Part shown: positions 1-9,660 of the stretch, in pieces | Layout of the letters: each line of letters starts with the position of its first letter | Numbering within the stretch: the stretch's first letter is position 1 | From: Bacilli bacterium | Lineage (GTDB): Bacteria; Bacillota_I; Bacilli_A; RF39; UBA660 | Length of the DNA: 64,000 bases | Direction of reading: 5' to 3' | Assembly: GCA_017428485.1 (NCBI GenBank) | Contig: JAFRQT010000014.1 | Coordinates: 1-64,000 of the forward strand | Made by a program: the position numbers and the translations under genes | The notes under the pieces: generated by a model | What the model saw: only the letters and a program-made list of their open reading frames with translations | Database searches by the model: none | What the model was told of the DNA's origin: nothing

Positions 1-444
1 TGCTGAAGTTTGACCTCCAACACCTCCATTTGTATTAAAATTTACTTTATATTTAATAGTTTCAATTATTGGTGTTGGTTTCTCTGGTTCACTTGGATTA
101 TCTGGTGTTGTTGGTTCAATTGGAGTTTCTGGAGTTGTTGGATCTAATTTTTGATCTTCTTTCCATTGTGCATATATTACTTTACTTTCGGTGAAATCCT
201 CATCTAAATTAACTGGATTTCCATTTGTTTTAGCATCATACCAACCTGCGAATGTTTTTCCACTACATTCTGGAAGTGTAAACATACAATTAAGCTTATT
301 ATCTTCTATTTTGCAACTATAATCACTTACCCCTTCACAATTATAATTAAATGTTACTTCCTGTTTAGAACTACCAAATAGTTCGCATCCGCATAGAATT
401 AAACAAACTATTAATATTGAAATTACTCTCAAATATTTCTTCAT
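1..444 (-). CDS. secreted lipoprotein with InlB-type (Listeria-Bacteroides) repeats, 3' end cut by window
   Basis: This gene is open at the window start, so only the first 148 codons are visible. The N-terminus is a lipoprotein signal peptide: MKKYLR, a hydrophobic stretch, then the lipobox LCGC, so the mature protein should be lipid-anchored outside the membrane. Residues 30-90 contain a KTFAGWYDAKTNG segment ending in IYAQW, typical of InlB B-repeats. A Pro/Thr/Glu linker of about 30 residues follows, then the start of a second repeat (KVNFNTNGGVGGQ). Such proteins are usually surface adhesins or structural proteins; the exact role is unknown. The ATG at 442-444 follows an AAGGAG sequence and is the only sensible start. 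Confidence 0.75.
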   Translation of the reverse strand, partial: MKKYLRVISILIVCLILCGCELFGSSKQEVTFNYNCEGVSDYSCKIEDNKLNCMFTLPECSGKTFAGWYDAKTNGNPVNLDEDFTESKVIYAQWKEDQKLDPTTPETPIEPTTPDNPSEPEKPTPIIETIKYKVNFNTNGGVGGQTSA

Positions 445-487
445 ATGTACTCCTTATTATCATATTTAGTATACAAAATTTTAAATA

Positions 488-513
488 AAAAAGGAAGAAT
501 TATTCTTCCTCAT
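488..513 (-). terminator. intrinsic terminator after pheT
   Basis: On the minus strand GGAAGAA-taa-TTCTTCC forms a perfect 7-bp stem followed directly by TTTTTTATTT. It lies just past the pheT stop and ends the pheST transcript before the lipoprotein gene. Confidence 0.8.
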
Positions 514-514
514 T

Positions 515-2881
515 TTATTTATCTCTTAAAATTGCATTATATTTTTTTACAACTTCAGAAATGATTTTATCAAATATAGGCATTATTTCATCTAATTCTA
601 AAGTTTTTTCGCTACTTTCGAAGTATAAATTATATGCTATAGATTTCTTATCTTTATCTATTTTATCTCCTTCATAATAATCAAATACTTCTACTCTAGA
701 AAGCAATTTTCCACCTGCTTGTTTAATTGCTTCCATTACCATTTGATTTGTAACATCTTTTGGTAAAATAAATGAAACATCTTTTGATATACCTGGATAC
801 TTTGTTACATCTTTTACTTTGATTCTACCTGTTTTATTTTCAAATAGTGTATCTAGATTAATCTCGCAAACATATATCTCATCTTTGCAAACTCTTGGAT
901 GTATTTGGCCAAAGAATCCAACTATTTTACCAGAAACATTAATATATGCTGTTTTGGTAGGATGCATTTCTTCTGGAAATGCTCTTACTTCAAATGAATA
1001 TCTTCCTTTATATCCTAACGTATCTAATAAGTTTTCTACTATTCCTTTTATAACATAAAAATCATAATACTCTTTATTTAATCCTTCGGTATAAGTACCA
1101 GTACATAAGAATGCTAATTTATTTTCTTCTATATATTCAGAGTTGATTAAACTAAAACATTTACTTACTTCAAATATAGATATATCTTTAATATTTCTTG
1201 CTTTATTATAATTAAATACGTCAATTAATGAAGTGATAATACTATGTCTTAGTACTGTTCTTTCTTCAGTAAGTGGATCTAATACTTTAATAATACCAAA
1301 TTCATCATTAGTGAATTTAAATATATCTTTCTCATTTATTAATGAATAAGTAATAACTTCATTTAATCCTTCACTTACCATTATATCTCTTATTGCTCTA
1401 TTTTTTTTGTCATAAGATGAAGCACTGCTTTCAAATACAGGAAGAGTACTTTTAATATTATCAACACCATATATTCTACTTACTTCTTCAATTAAGTCTT
1501 CAGGTATAGATATATCTAATCTTCTAGTTGGAACACTTACTTTAAATACTTCATTTTTAACATTTACTTTGAAGCCTAATCTTTCAAAGCAATCACTAAC
1601 ATCTTTAGTGCTTAAATTATATCCTAGAACACCATTAATTTTATTCAAACTGATTTCAATTACTTTATCTTTTCTGTCAAGAGTATTATATTCTAGCATT
1701 CCTTTTAATACTTTTCCAGATGCATATTTTTCTAACAAATGACATGATCTTTCAATTGCCATATAACATCTATTAACATCTAATCCCTTTTCATATCTAA
1801 TGCTTGCTTCACTTCTAAGTAATTTCTTAGACGTACGTCTTATGTTTGTTGGATTAAATATTGCACATTCAATAACAACATTCTTAGTATTTTCATCTAT
1901 TTCAGTATCTAGTCCACCCATTACGCCTGCTAAAGCAACTGGATCTTTTCCATTAGTAATTACTATGTCATCACTAGTTAATAATCTTATTTGACTATCT
2001 AATGTTGTTATTTTTTCTCCATTAGTTGCATTTCTTGCTCCAAGCACTTTTCCCAATTTATCAGCATCATAAAAGTGCAATGGTTGTCCAGTTTCTAACA
2101 TAACATAGTTTGAAATATCAACTACATTATTAATACTTCTTATACCGCAAGCCATTAATCTATTTTTCATAAATAATGGGCTTTCTTCTATTTTGATATT
2201 ATTTACTCTTTTTACCAAAAATGTAAATACATTAGGAGTATCAACTTTTAGTGTTAAATAATCATTAATATCTTTATCTATTTCTTTATAATCAGTATTA
2301 GGTAAATTAACTTTTGAGCCAGTGATAACTGATGTTTCATATGCAAGTCCAAGCATACTTAATTCATCAGCCCTATTAGCAGTTAATTCAAAATCTATTA
2401 TTTCATCATCTAATTCTAAATATTTAATAGGATCCTCTCCCACTGGACTGTTTTTATCTAATTCATGTATTCCATTAACATCTTCCTCGGTCAAGAATTT
2501 TTTATCTAATCCTAGTTCAGCTAAAGAACATATCATACCATTTGATTCATGTCCTAAAACAATAGTCTTTTTTATAGTTCCACCAGGTAACATAGCTCCA
2601 TCTAAAGCAACAATTACTTTTAATCCTTTTCTTACATTAGGAGCGCCACATACAATATTTAGTGTTTCTTTTCCTACATTAACCTTGCATACATGTAAAT
2701 GATCACTTTCTTTTAAATCTTCACATGATACAACTTCACCAATAATTAAATTAGTAGCAGGTACTAATTTAGTGACACTTTCATATTCATTACCTAATTT
2801 AACCATTGAATCAGCAAGTTCCTTAGTATCAATTTTTTCTAAACTTGCATAATCATTAACAAATTTTTTACTAAGTATCAT
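515..2881 (-). CDS. pheT: phenylalanyl-tRNA synthetase beta subunit
   Basis: This is the large subunit of the alpha2-beta2 PheRS, which charges tRNA-Phe and hydrolyses mischarged Tyr-tRNA-Phe. The 788 residues match the bacterial size. Visible parts are the N-terminal tRNA-binding (EMAP/OB) domain at about 40-150 (VVSCEDLKESDHLHVCKV, VCGAPN), the B3/B4 editing region at about 200-390 (GVMGG, CAIFNPTNIRRTSKKL), B5 at about 400-470, and a C-terminal anticodon-binding domain (KYPGISKDVSFI). The frame is open 7 codons further upstream, but that start lies inside pheS. The ATG at 2881 has AAGGAG 7 nt upstream, begins one base after the pheS stop, and gives the family-typical MILSKKFVNDY start. It is co-transcribed with pheS. 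Confidence 0.96.
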   Translation of the reverse strand: MILSKKFVNDYASLEKIDTKELADSMVKLGNEYESVTKLVPATNLIIGEVVSCEDLKESDHLHVCKVNVGKETLNIVCGAPNVRKGLKVIVALDGAMLPGGTIKKTIVLGHESNGMICSLAELGLDKKFLTEEDVNGIHELDKNSPVGEDPIKYLELDDEIIDFELTANRADELSMLGLAYETSVITGSKVNLPNTDYKEIDKDINDYLTLKVDTPNVFTFLVKRVNNIKIEESPLFMKNRLMACGIRSINNVVDISNYVMLETGQPLHFYDADKLGKVLGARNATNGEKITTLDSQIRLLTSDDIVITNGKDPVALAGVMGGLDTEIDENTKNVVIECAIFNPTNIRRTSKKLLRSEASIRYEKGLDVNRCYMAIERSCHLLEKYASGKVLKGMLEYNTLDRKDKVIEISLNKINGVLGYNLSTKDVSDCFERLGFKVNVKNEVFKVSVPTRRLDISIPEDLIEEVSRIYGVDNIKSTLPVFESSASSYDKKNRAIRDIMVSEGLNEVITYSLINEKDIFKFTNDEFGIIKVLDPLTEERTVLRHSIITSLIDVFNYNKARNIKDISIFEVSKCFSLINSEYIEENKLAFLCTGTYTEGLNKEYYDFYVIKGIVENLLDTLGYKGRYSFEVRAFPEEMHPTKTAYINVSGKIVGFFGQIHPRVCKDEIYVCEINLDTLFENKTGRIKVKDVTKYPGISKDVSFILPKDVTNQMVMEAIKQAGGKLLSRVEVFDYYEGDKIDKDKKSIAYNLYFESSEKTLELDEIMPIFDKIISEVVKKYNAILRDK

Positions 2882-2882
2882 A

Positions 2883-3920
2883 TTATAACTCCTTTCTATC
2901 AAAGTTCTTTAAGAATCTATAATCATTTGTAAAGAAATCTCTTACAGATACTCCATATTTAAGGCAGGCAATTCTTTCTATTCCCGCACCAAATGCAAAT
3001 CCTTGATATTTTTTAGAATCAAATCCACAATTTTCTAGTACTTTTGGATGAACCATTCCACTACCTAAAATCTCAATCCATCCAGTTCCTTTACAAATAT
3101 TACATCCTTTTCCATTACATTTAAAGCATGAAACGTCTACTTCATAACTAGGTTCAGTAAATGGGAAATAACTAGATCTAAATCTTAGTTCTCTATTTTC
3201 ACCAAACATTTTTTTAGCAAATATTTCTAATGTTCCTTTTAAATCAGAAAGTGAAATGTTTTCACCTACAACTAGTCCTTCAATTTGGCTAAATTCATGT
3301 GAATGAGTAGTATCATCATCATCTCTTCTATATGTTTTACCAGGACAAATTAATTTAAATGGTTTTTTTTCAGTATTAGCAAGCATGCTTCTTATTTGTA
3401 CTGCACTTGTTTGTGTTCTAAGAAGGATTTCATCAGTTATATAGAAACTATCCTGGGCATCTCTTGCTGGATGATCTTTAGGTAAATTAAGCATTTCAAA
3501 ACAATACTTATCAGTTTCAACCTCTGGTCCATCTACCACATCATATCCCATTGATATAAATAAATCTTCCATTTCTTGTCTTACTAATGTAAGTGGATGA
3601 TAAGTACCCTTTTTTCTTTTTCTACTTGGAAGTGTAATATCAATTTTATCATTATTTAATTTCTTATTAAGTTCTTCTTCTTTTATAGTTTTAAGTCTAT
3701 TATCAAGAGCTTCAGTAATTAAATTTCTTACTTCATTTGATTTGCTTCCAACTTCTCTTTTTTCATCATTTGATAAGCTTGACATACCAGCCATTATCTC
3801 ATTAAATACACTTTTTTTACCTACATATTTAGATTTAACATTATTTAATGCTACTTCATCAGAACATTCATTAATATCATCTAATGCATGTTTTTTAATT
3901 TCTTCTAATTTTTCTATCAT
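2883..3920 (-). CDS. pheS: phenylalanyl-tRNA synthetase alpha subunit
   Basis: Catalytic subunit of PheRS, a class II synthetase that makes Phe-AMP and transfers Phe to tRNA. The protein has 345 residues, normal for the family. An N-terminal coiled coil of about 90 residues is followed by the catalytic core with class II motifs: HPLT near residue 107, the motif 2 region with [20 protein letters not shown], and motif 3 [13 protein letters not shown] four-cysteine insert [17 protein letters not shown] sits before the C-terminal motif, as in Firmicutes PheS. The start has GGGAGGAAGTT before ATG. The gene lies 3' of a T-box leader, so it is probably controlled by uncharged tRNA-Phe. Confidence 0.97.
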   Translation of the reverse strand: MIEKLEEIKKHALDDINECSDEVALNNVKSKYVGKKSVFNEIMAGMSSLSNDEKREVGSKSNEVRNLITEALDNRLKTIKEEELNKKLNNDKIDITLPSRKRKKGTYHPLTLVRQEMEDLFISMGYDVVDGPEVETDKYCFEMLNLPKDHPARDAQDSFYITDEILLRTQTSAVQIRSMLANTEKKPFKLICPGKTYRRDDDDTTHSHEFSQIEGLVVGENISLSDLKGTLEIFAKKMFGENRELRFRSSYFPFTEPSYEVDVSCFKCNGKGCNICKGTGWIEILGSGMVHPKVLENCGFDSKKYQGFAFGAGIERIACLKYGVSVRDFFTNDYRFLKNFDRKEL

Positions 3921-3923
3921 AAC

Positions 3924-4136
3924 TTCCTCCCAATAAAAAAATATTATAACTTAAGGGTGAGTTTATCCCACGGTACCACCTTAATTCATAATATTTTATG
4001 CTCTCATTTACGTTAACGCCGTTATACGTTCTTTTTAACTGAAGGTGAATTCATGAATATTTATTTATTGATATTTCACCATATTATCAACTCTCTTAAA
4101 ATAAATATGATTTCACTACTATTTCTTCACAAAGAT
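3924..4136 (-). promoter_or_regulatory. T-box leader (tRNA-Phe sensing) of pheST
   Basis: The minus strand carries the T-box core AAGGTGGTACCGTGGGAT at 3965-3982. The segment TTAAGG...CCTTAA can close a terminator (about 3943-3986) followed by a U-rich run, the usual T-box layout. Upstream is an AT-rich Stem I with GGTGAA...TTCACC pairing. Immediately 3' of that pairing is a TTC (minus strand of 4041-4043) followed by A, the expected Phe specifier codon in the specifier loop. Uncharged tRNA-Phe should stabilise the antiterminator and allow pheST transcription. The class is well known and the assignment is firm; the exact specifier is read by eye. Confidence 0.9.
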
Positions 4137-4142
4137 AAATAG

Positions 4143-4171
4143 ATTTTAACACACTTTATTATAAAATTCAA
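4143..4171 (-). promoter_or_regulatory. promoter of pheST T-box transcript
   Basis: On the minus strand -35 TTGAAT (4166-4171) and -10 TAAAAT (4143-4148) are separated by 17 bp. A start near 4136 would give a leader of about 215 nt covering the whole T-box. Confidence 0.6.
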
Positions 4172-4182
4172 TAACTCATTTG

Positions 4183-5649
4183 TTATTTTGCTTCATATAT
4201 TATATAAGCATCTATTGTCTCTTTTTTACCATTAGCATACGTCACTACAAAATCATCATCTCGAACTTCTACGTTTCTTACTTTAAGTTCATTAAATAAT
4301 TCCATCATACCTCTTTTGTAGTTTTCAGTATAATATAAATAATTATCTTCATTTAGTACATAAACAAACATAAATGATTCACCATTGCCATCTTCTTCTA
4401 AACCATCAAAGACAAATACTTTTTTAGCAGCAATATTTTTACCTTCATTTGTTTTTAAATATACATCAACTTTTACATCTTTGGAAACAATGTATAATGG
4501 ATTTTCATATGTTTGATCCACCCAAATTTTTTTATATTGTGATATATCATTTGATTTATAAAAATCATATAAATAAGTTTTTCCATCTGACTTTTTATAA
4601 ACAACACTTTGTTCTCCACCAGTCGCAATATCATAAATTATAACTGGAATTAATGAAAAGGCTTTTACGTTATTTGATATTAATTTTGCTTTAGAAACAT
4701 TAGTATCAAATTTACCATCTTCAGAAGCATTTAATACATATAAATTTCCATCATTAGTTAAATAAATTATTTTATCACATGGCCCAGCTGCTTCATCGCA
4801 GTATAATCCAACTTGCTTAACATTACTAATTTCAATTGCTGTTGTATTAGAATCTCTATCTGTATATTTAATTGAAGTACTATCAAAATCTATATTATAA
4901 GTTTCACCTTCAGGAATTATTCTTTTATTAAAATCTAAACTACTATAAGGATTTACATCTACTGTAGATAATATTCCATATATTTTTTCTTCTTCATCTT
5001 CTTCCTCATCATCATCGATATCTTTACCAGTATTTATTATTTCTCTAAAAGTATATTCATCATCGCCTTTAAACATATAATTTGTATAATATTTTCCTTC
5101 TTTTGTTTTGGCAACAACAAAATTTGACCATTCTTCTTGTTCTTCAATATCTCTAACATTTGTAGAGTATGATTCAACATCAGAAACAGCAAATTGTATT
5201 ACTTCAACATCTTTATATTCTGGGTCATCAGCAAGAAAATTAATATGATATAATTTTCCTTCTTTATTTAACACATAAACATCTACTGGTAAACCATCAA
5301 CACCGCCAACATAAAAAGTACTTACTGAGATAGGATCTTTTATAGATGTAATATTAACATTTCTGTTAAGTGTTCTTATTACAATTGTTTGATTTTCAAT
5401 TTTAACTGAGATGTTTATCTTATCACTAAAATCCTCTTTAATCATTTCTTCTTTTTGATCATTTACAAACTTAGCTTTACTTAATAATGTATTCAATCCA
5501 TCAACTTCTTTTGTGTCTTTAGAAATGGCTTGTATATTAACACTAACTGGTTTATCTTTTTTTAAAAAAATATAAGCTCCTATACATAATAATACAATTA
5601 TAATTGACACTGCTAAAACGATAACACTATTTTTATTATTTTCTTCCAT
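4183..5649 (-). CDS. membrane-anchored extracellular protein, possible beta-propeller
   Basis: Not recognised as a named family. The 488-residue protein has a short cytoplasmic N-terminus, one transmembrane helix at about 10-30 (SVIVLAVSIIIVLLCIGAYIF), and a large outer domain. That domain repeats a pattern of the type 'VYVLNKEGKLYHI', 'IYLTNDGNLYVLN' and 'VYVLNEDNYLYY' about every 80-120 residues, which suggests an RCC1-like or other beta-propeller fold (inference). A very acidic loop (DDDEEEDEEEK) lies near residue 225. The ATG at 5649 has GGAAGAG 5 nt upstream; the longer frame would overlap proS. It follows proS by 13 nt and is probably its operon partner. Confidence 0.7.
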   Translation of the reverse strand: MEENNKNSVIVLAVSIIIVLLCIGAYIFLKKDKPVSVNIQAISKDTKEVDGLNTLLSKAKFVNDQKEEMIKEDFSDKINISVKIENQTIVIRTLNRNVNITSIKDPISVSTFYVGGVDGLPVDVYVLNKEGKLYHINFLADDPEYKDVEVIQFAVSDVESYSTNVRDIEEQEEWSNFVVAKTKEGKYYTNYMFKGDDEYTFREIINTGKDIDDDEEEDEEEKIYGILSTVDVNPYSSLDFNKRIIPEGETYNIDFDSTSIKYTDRDSNTTAIEISNVKQVGLYCDEAAGPCDKIIYLTNDGNLYVLNASEDGKFDTNVSKAKLISNNVKAFSLIPVIIYDIATGGEQSVVYKKSDGKTYLYDFYKSNDISQYKKIWVDQTYENPLYIVSKDVKVDVYLKTNEGKNIAAKKVFVFDGLEEDGNGESFMFVYVLNEDNYLYYTENYKRGMMELFNELKVRNVEVRDDDFVVTYANGKKETIDAYIIYEAK

Positions 5650-5662
5650 AACTCTCTTCCTT

Positions 5663-7348
5663 TCATACAACATAATTTTCTATTTCATTGAGTATTTTAT
5701 TAAGAATACTATTTAATTCTACATCCGTACTATTTTCTTCAGTTCTTAATTTGAATTCAACAAAACCACTTTGAAATTTCTGGCCTATTGTTATTCTAAT
5801 AGGGACACCTATTAAATCCATATCATTAAATTTAACACCTACTGTATCATGCCTATCATCTAATATAGTATCAATATTTAAACCATTTAGTTTTTCATAT
5901 AATTTTTTACCATACTTATACGCTTCTCTATCATTGACATTTATTATTATGATAGCAACTTTGTATGGCGCTACACTCATAGGCCAAATAATACCTTTTT
6001 CATCATGATGTGTTTCAACTATTGCATCTATGCATCTATCGAGTCCTATTCCATATGAACCCATATAAACATATTGTTCTTCATTTGTTTCATCTGTATA
6101 TTTTAAATCATATTTTTTACTATAATTAGTATCCAACTTAAATATTTGTCCAACTTCTACTCCATGAAGTATTTTAGCTTTACTCTTACATCTTGGACAT
6201 AATGAATTCTCATCAAATAGTTTAATATCAGAATATTTACTTATTTTAAAATCTATTCCAGGGTTTACATTAATGTAATAGAATCCCTTTTTATTGGCAC
6301 CACATACTGCATTGGACATACTTTTCACTTCATTATCAGCTATTATTTCCATTGTAGAACTTATTGGTCCAATAAATCCTAAACAAGTTCCTATTTTTTC
6401 AAGTTCATAATCATCTGGAAATTCTATATTAGTAGTTTTAAATAATTTATATAATTTATAAACATTTATTTCGGAGTCCCCTTTTAATAAAATCATCTTA
6501 TAATTATCATTTACTTTTATTATTACTGATTTTAATATACTACTCTTATCTATATTTAATTCATCAATACTTTTTACTTTTACAATACTTTTTTCAAATA
6601 ATTTGTTTTCTTCTCTTTTATATTTATCATATGATGTTGCATATTCTATATTAGTACAATAACTACAACTATCACATTTAACTATTTCATTATCTCCATA
6701 ATCACACACCACTTGAAATTCTTCACTGGATGTACCATTCATTGACATAGGATCCGAATTACAGACAATAGCATTTATTCCCATTCTATTGAATATATTA
6801 TTAAATGCTAAATACATTTTATCATAACTAATATCAAGACCGCCTTCATCTGCATCAAAACTATACGCATCAGCCATATAGAATTCTTTTTTACGAACAA
6901 GGCCATATTTTGTTTTTACTTCATCTCTAAATTTATTACTAATTTGAAATAATGTAAAATGTAAATCTTTATAGCTATCTATTTTATTCTTTACAAGCAT
7001 AGTAAACAGTTCTTCATGAGTTGCACATAAAGAATACTTTTTATTATCTCTTCCTTTTATAGAAAATATTTCACTATTAAATGCAGAATCTCTTTCACTA
7101 TCTTCAAATATATTAGCAGAAACTAAAGATGGCATTAATATTTCTTCAGCACTACAACTCTTAATCATTTCATTTCTTATAATTCTTTTAATATTTTCAA
7201 GCAGTTTAAGACCCATAGGTAAATATGTATAAATACCATTATCGTTTTTGAAAATCATTCCGCTTTTTAATAACAATTTAGATGAAATAGTATTTTCATC
7301 TTTAGGAACTTCTTTTCTAGTTATAAAAAAGTCACTAGACATTCTCAT
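5663..7348 (-). CDS. proS: prolyl-tRNA synthetase, bacterial type
   Basis: Charges tRNA-Pro. Its 561 residues match the bacterial (ProRS type 1) form with the INS editing domain between class II motifs 2 and 3. Motif 1 region: GIYTYLPMGLKLLENI. Motif 2: FRDEVKTKYGLVRKKEFYMADAY. The INS region spans about residues 230-385 and includes a CDSCSYCTN cysteine cluster. Motif 3: YGIGLDRCIDAI. The C-terminal anticodon-binding domain begins near residue 460. Start: GGAG 7 nt before the ATG at 7348. The start lies only 4 nt after the prepilin stop, and the only promoter seen upstream is the one in front of the prepilin gene, so this essential gene seems to be transcribed with a pilin gene. Confidence 0.95.
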   Translation of the reverse strand: MRMSSDFFITRKEVPKDENTISSKLLLKSGMIFKNDNGIYTYLPMGLKLLENIKRIIRNEMIKSCSAEEILMPSLVSANIFEDSERDSAFNSEIFSIKGRDNKKYSLCATHEELFTMLVKNKIDSYKDLHFTLFQISNKFRDEVKTKYGLVRKKEFYMADAYSFDADEGGLDISYDKMYLAFNNIFNRMGINAIVCNSDPMSMNGTSSEEFQVVCDYGDNEIVKCDSCSYCTNIEYATSYDKYKREENKLFEKSIVKVKSIDELNIDKSSILKSVIIKVNDNYKMILLKGDSEINVYKLYKLFKTTNIEFPDDYELEKIGTCLGFIGPISSTMEIIADNEVKSMSNAVCGANKKGFYYINVNPGIDFKISKYSDIKLFDENSLCPRCKSKAKILHGVEVGQIFKLDTNYSKKYDLKYTDETNEEQYVYMGSYGIGLDRCIDAIVETHHDEKGIIWPMSVAPYKVAIIIINVNDREAYKYGKKLYEKLNGLNIDTILDDRHDTVGVKFNDMDLIGVPIRITIGQKFQSGFVEFKLRTEENSTDVELNSILNKILNEIENYVV

Positions 7349-7352
7349 AATA

Positions 7353-7757
7353 TTACTCCATTATATATGCCATTAGTTTTCTATTCATAACATCATTGTC
7401 TGAATATCTAATACATACTATTTTTGAATTCATATTTTCATTTGTTACAGGATTATGCATCTCTGTTTTATTATTATCACTGCCAGCCAAATATCCATCA
7501 TCGATTAATTTTTTTATTGTAACAGTTAAACAACTACTATCAGGAAGCGATGTATTAACTGAAACAGGTACTTGATCTAAATTATCATTGGCATAGTCTA
7601 GTGCTGCATTTTTAATTAATGATACTCTTGAATCATATGTTTTTTGAAGCATATCTTTTCTAATATCAATAATTGAAGGTGTAACTAATATTACTAATAT
7701 ACCTAGTATAGCAATTGTTGCCATAACTTCAACTAAAGTGAAACCCTTCCTACTCAT
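7353..7757 (-). CDS. type IV prepilin-like protein (ComGC/PilA type)
   Basis: The N-terminus MSRKGFTLVEVMATIAILG is a textbook class III signal: a short basic leader, Gly before the cleavage site, Phe at +1, Glu at +5, then a hydrophobic helix. A prepilin peptidase would cut and methylate it. The globular part (about residues 35-134) has KNAALDYANDN, a TIKKLIDDGYLAG motif, and two cysteines (SSCLTV and IVCIRY) that could form the C-terminal disulphide loop of pilins. It has its own promoter, copied from that of the next gene upstream, and runs into proS. The nearest assembly ATPase is the GspE/PilB-type gene at 11700. No prepilin peptidase or PilC-like gene is in the window. Confidence 0.85.
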   Translation of the reverse strand: MSRKGFTLVEVMATIAILGILVILVTPSIIDIRKDMLQKTYDSRVSLIKNAALDYANDNLDQVPVSVNTSLPDSSCLTVTIKKLIDDGYLAGSDNNKTEMHNPVTNENMNSKIVCIRYSDNDVMNRKLMAYIME

Positions 7758-7773
7758 ATTATCACCTATTATA

Positions 7774-7802
7774 ATTATAATTTATTATTTAATTGTTTTC
7801 AA
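7774..7802 (-). promoter_or_regulatory. promoter of prepilin-proS operon
   Basis: Minus strand -35 TTGAAA (7797-7802), 17 bp, -10 TATAAT (7774-7779), then AATAGGTGATAAT before the ATG, giving a very short leader. The same promoter and ribosome site occur at 9661-9689. Confidence 0.75.
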
Positions 7803-8115
7803 TAAAAAAGAGTTTGAAAACTCTTTTTAAAATATACATGACAAATCATAGCCAAATACTACTCCAATCAAGTAAACAATTGATGGAAGTATTCCTACTA
7901 TTGCAAGTACTACTGCCATAACAACTAATTTTCTTCCTGCTTTCTTTAAACCATCTGCATCTTTTGATATTACTGCTGGTATCAACACTATCATTGCATT
8001 AGCTATTGCTATTATTGCTGCTGCTATTCTAAGTACATTTACTATTCCCTTAATTATTTTAACGCCATTATTTTTAAGTATTTCACTACAGCTTTGTCCT
8101 TTTGGACCAAAGCCT
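7801..8115. repeat. near-identical duplicated block, copy 1
   Basis: About 300 bp covering the terminator and the last roughly 95 codons of the 605-residue gene. It is almost the same, base for base, as 9693-10008, which covers the end of the upstream paralogue. The first 120 bp have no differences that I can see outside the terminator; later differences are mostly silent. The rest of the two genes has diverged strongly. Confidence 0.85.
7804..7826 (-). terminator. intrinsic terminator of the 605-residue secreted protein gene
   Basis: Minus strand AAAGAGTTT-tc-AAACTCTTT followed by TTTATT, starting at the stop codon. It overlaps the -35 box of the prepilin promoter. Confidence 0.75.
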
Positions 8116-9644
8116 CCGTCACTCATTCCTGGTATTACGAATGTTACAAAACTTGCATCCCAAGATCGTTCTTGAACACTTTTTAACTCTTCTACTCCCT
8201 CTTCTACTTTTTCATCCATTATTTTATCTACTTCTATATTATGCTCTTGTATCTTCTCTGCTTTTTCACTTAATACATTTTCAAGACATTTTCTCTTATC
8301 TTCTGATAATCCTGCATATGCTGTTTTATAGCATGCACTACATTCTTGTGTCTTTGAATTTCCTAAACATTTATCATGATCAAGATTAACTTCAGAGCAG
8401 TTTCCACTAGGAGTATAGTCTTTATTTGCCCATCTATATGTTACTCCTTGGCTTCCACCGCAGGCAATACATTTTCCTTCTGTTGTACTTGTTCCACTTT
8501 CATATACTGCAAGTTTACATCCGTATTCACATACTGTTCCTTTTAATTTTGCTTTTACTGAACTTATTTCTGCACTTGTTAATCCACAATTTTTTTCTGT
8601 ACATTCTTCTACTTTATCAGCATACGCTTGTTTTACTCTATCTCCATTTTCTTGTGCCATTTTTTCCAAATATGTTCTTGAATATGCAGATTTTCCTAAC
8701 TGCTTCAATGGATCACATTCTTCTGCATAGTTTCCTAAATCTAAGTCAAAGTCTTTTATATCTGCTGGACAAACATATTTTTGTGCTTTTTCTATTTTTT
8801 TATCATAGCAGTCAGTTTTAAATTCTTCTCCTTCTACATCTTTTTGCGTACAGCCCGTTATTCTTCCACTATAATCTGTACTTAAAATGCTATCTATTAG
8901 ATATTTTTTATAATGAACTTCTGGATCATCTGAAAAAGTAAATTCTTTATCACTATTTACCCATTTAGCTAATCCTTTTAAATTAGAAGTGAAATTAAAA
9001 TACTTAGGACATGACCCTGTCTTGTATCCTTCATAACTTGTTGTATCAATATCTATATTTTCTGTTCCGCCCTTCATTACACTGGACAAATCTGTTTGTT
9101 TTTTATTCCAAACTATTTGATTTTTACTAGAAACGCATTTGCTTCCATGAGGTTCAATTACTCTTAAAAAAACAACCGGATATGGGTGATCTTTATCCTT
9201 TTCTTTAACAATGCCGGCGTATTCTTGTTGTTCAGGTTCACAGGCGCCCAAATCACGTTCAAGTTCTCCTAAATATCCTGCATAGCATAATCCTAGAACA
9301 GCTTTTTCATCATTATTAAATACTGTGTATGCTTGCATAAATTTTGCGGATTTTACATAATAATATTGAGCCGCAACAGCCTGTCCAGCATGACGTGATG
9401 AAAGCATATGTTTTTCTCCCAAACCATCATTTTCATTTGAATAAAAATCTCCATAAGTTTTAGCATCTTGTTCACTATTTGCATCAAAATAACAACCTTC
9501 AATTGTTATTGGGTCTGGATTACCTGCACAATAAAACTGATTTCTTTGATATGCATAACTTTTTTCTTCTTCTTCTGCATTAACATTTATAATTAAGACA
9601 AATGAAATTATTATGATTAATAAAATTCTATCGATACATTTCAT
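7827..9644 (-). CDS. large cysteine-rich secreted protein with VirB2/TrbC-like C-terminal hydrophobic hairpin
   Basis: 605 residues, family not recognised. Residues 1-23 are a Sec signal peptide ending VNA. The ectodomain (about 25-505) has many cysteines (for example YCAGNPDPITIEGCYF, GSCPKYFNF, CEYGCKLAV, CIACGG, CSACYKTA) and is probably disulphide-bonded. Residues about 515-605 form a separate module: SCSEILKNNGVKIIKG, two hydrophobic helices around AAAIIAIANAMIVLIPAVIS and MAVVLAIVGILPSIVYLIGV, joined by a basic loop KDADGLKKAGRK, and a final FGYDLSCIF. The loop and hairpin resemble VirB2/TrbC pilins (inference). It is a tandem paralogue of the next gene upstream, with its own promoter and terminator. 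ATG preceded by ATAGGTGATAAT. Confidence 0.7.
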   Translation of the reverse strand: MKCIDRILLIIIISFVLIINVNAEEEEKSYAYQRNQFYCAGNPDPITIEGCYFDANSEQDAKTYGDFYSNENDGLGEKHMLSSRHAGQAVAAQYYYVKSAKFMQAYTVFNNDEKAVLGLCYAGYLGELERDLGACEPEQQEYAGIVKEKDKDHPYPVVFLRVIEPHGSKCVSSKNQIVWNKKQTDLSSVMKGGTENIDIDTTSYEGYKTGSCPKYFNFTSNLKGLAKWVNSDKEFTFSDDPEVHYKKYLIDSILSTDYSGRITGCTQKDVEGEEFKTDCYDKKIEKAQKYVCPADIKDFDLDLGNYAEECDPLKQLGKSAYSRTYLEKMAQENGDRVKQAYADKVEECTEKNCGLTSAEISSVKAKLKGTVCEYGCKLAVYESGTSTTEGKCIACGGSQGVTYRWANKDYTPSGNCSEVNLDHDKCLGNSKTQECSACYKTAYAGLSEDKRKCLENVLSEKAEKIQEHNIEVDKIMDEKVEEGVEELKSVQERSWDASFVTFVIPGMSDGGFGPKGQSCSEILKNNGVKIIKGIVNVLRIAAAIIAIANAMIVLIPAVISKDADGLKKAGRKLVVMAVVLAIVGILPSIVYLIGVVFGYDLSCIF

Positions 9645-9660
9645 ATTATCACCTATTATA

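Noticed and set aside
3742-3936. 64-codon plus-strand frame opposite pheS
   Set aside because: Antisense shadow of the pheS N-terminal coiled coil and leader.
8102-8821. Leu/His/Phe-rich plus-strand frames opposite the Cys-rich secreted protein
   Set aside because: Composition is typical of antisense reading of AT-rich genes; no start signals.
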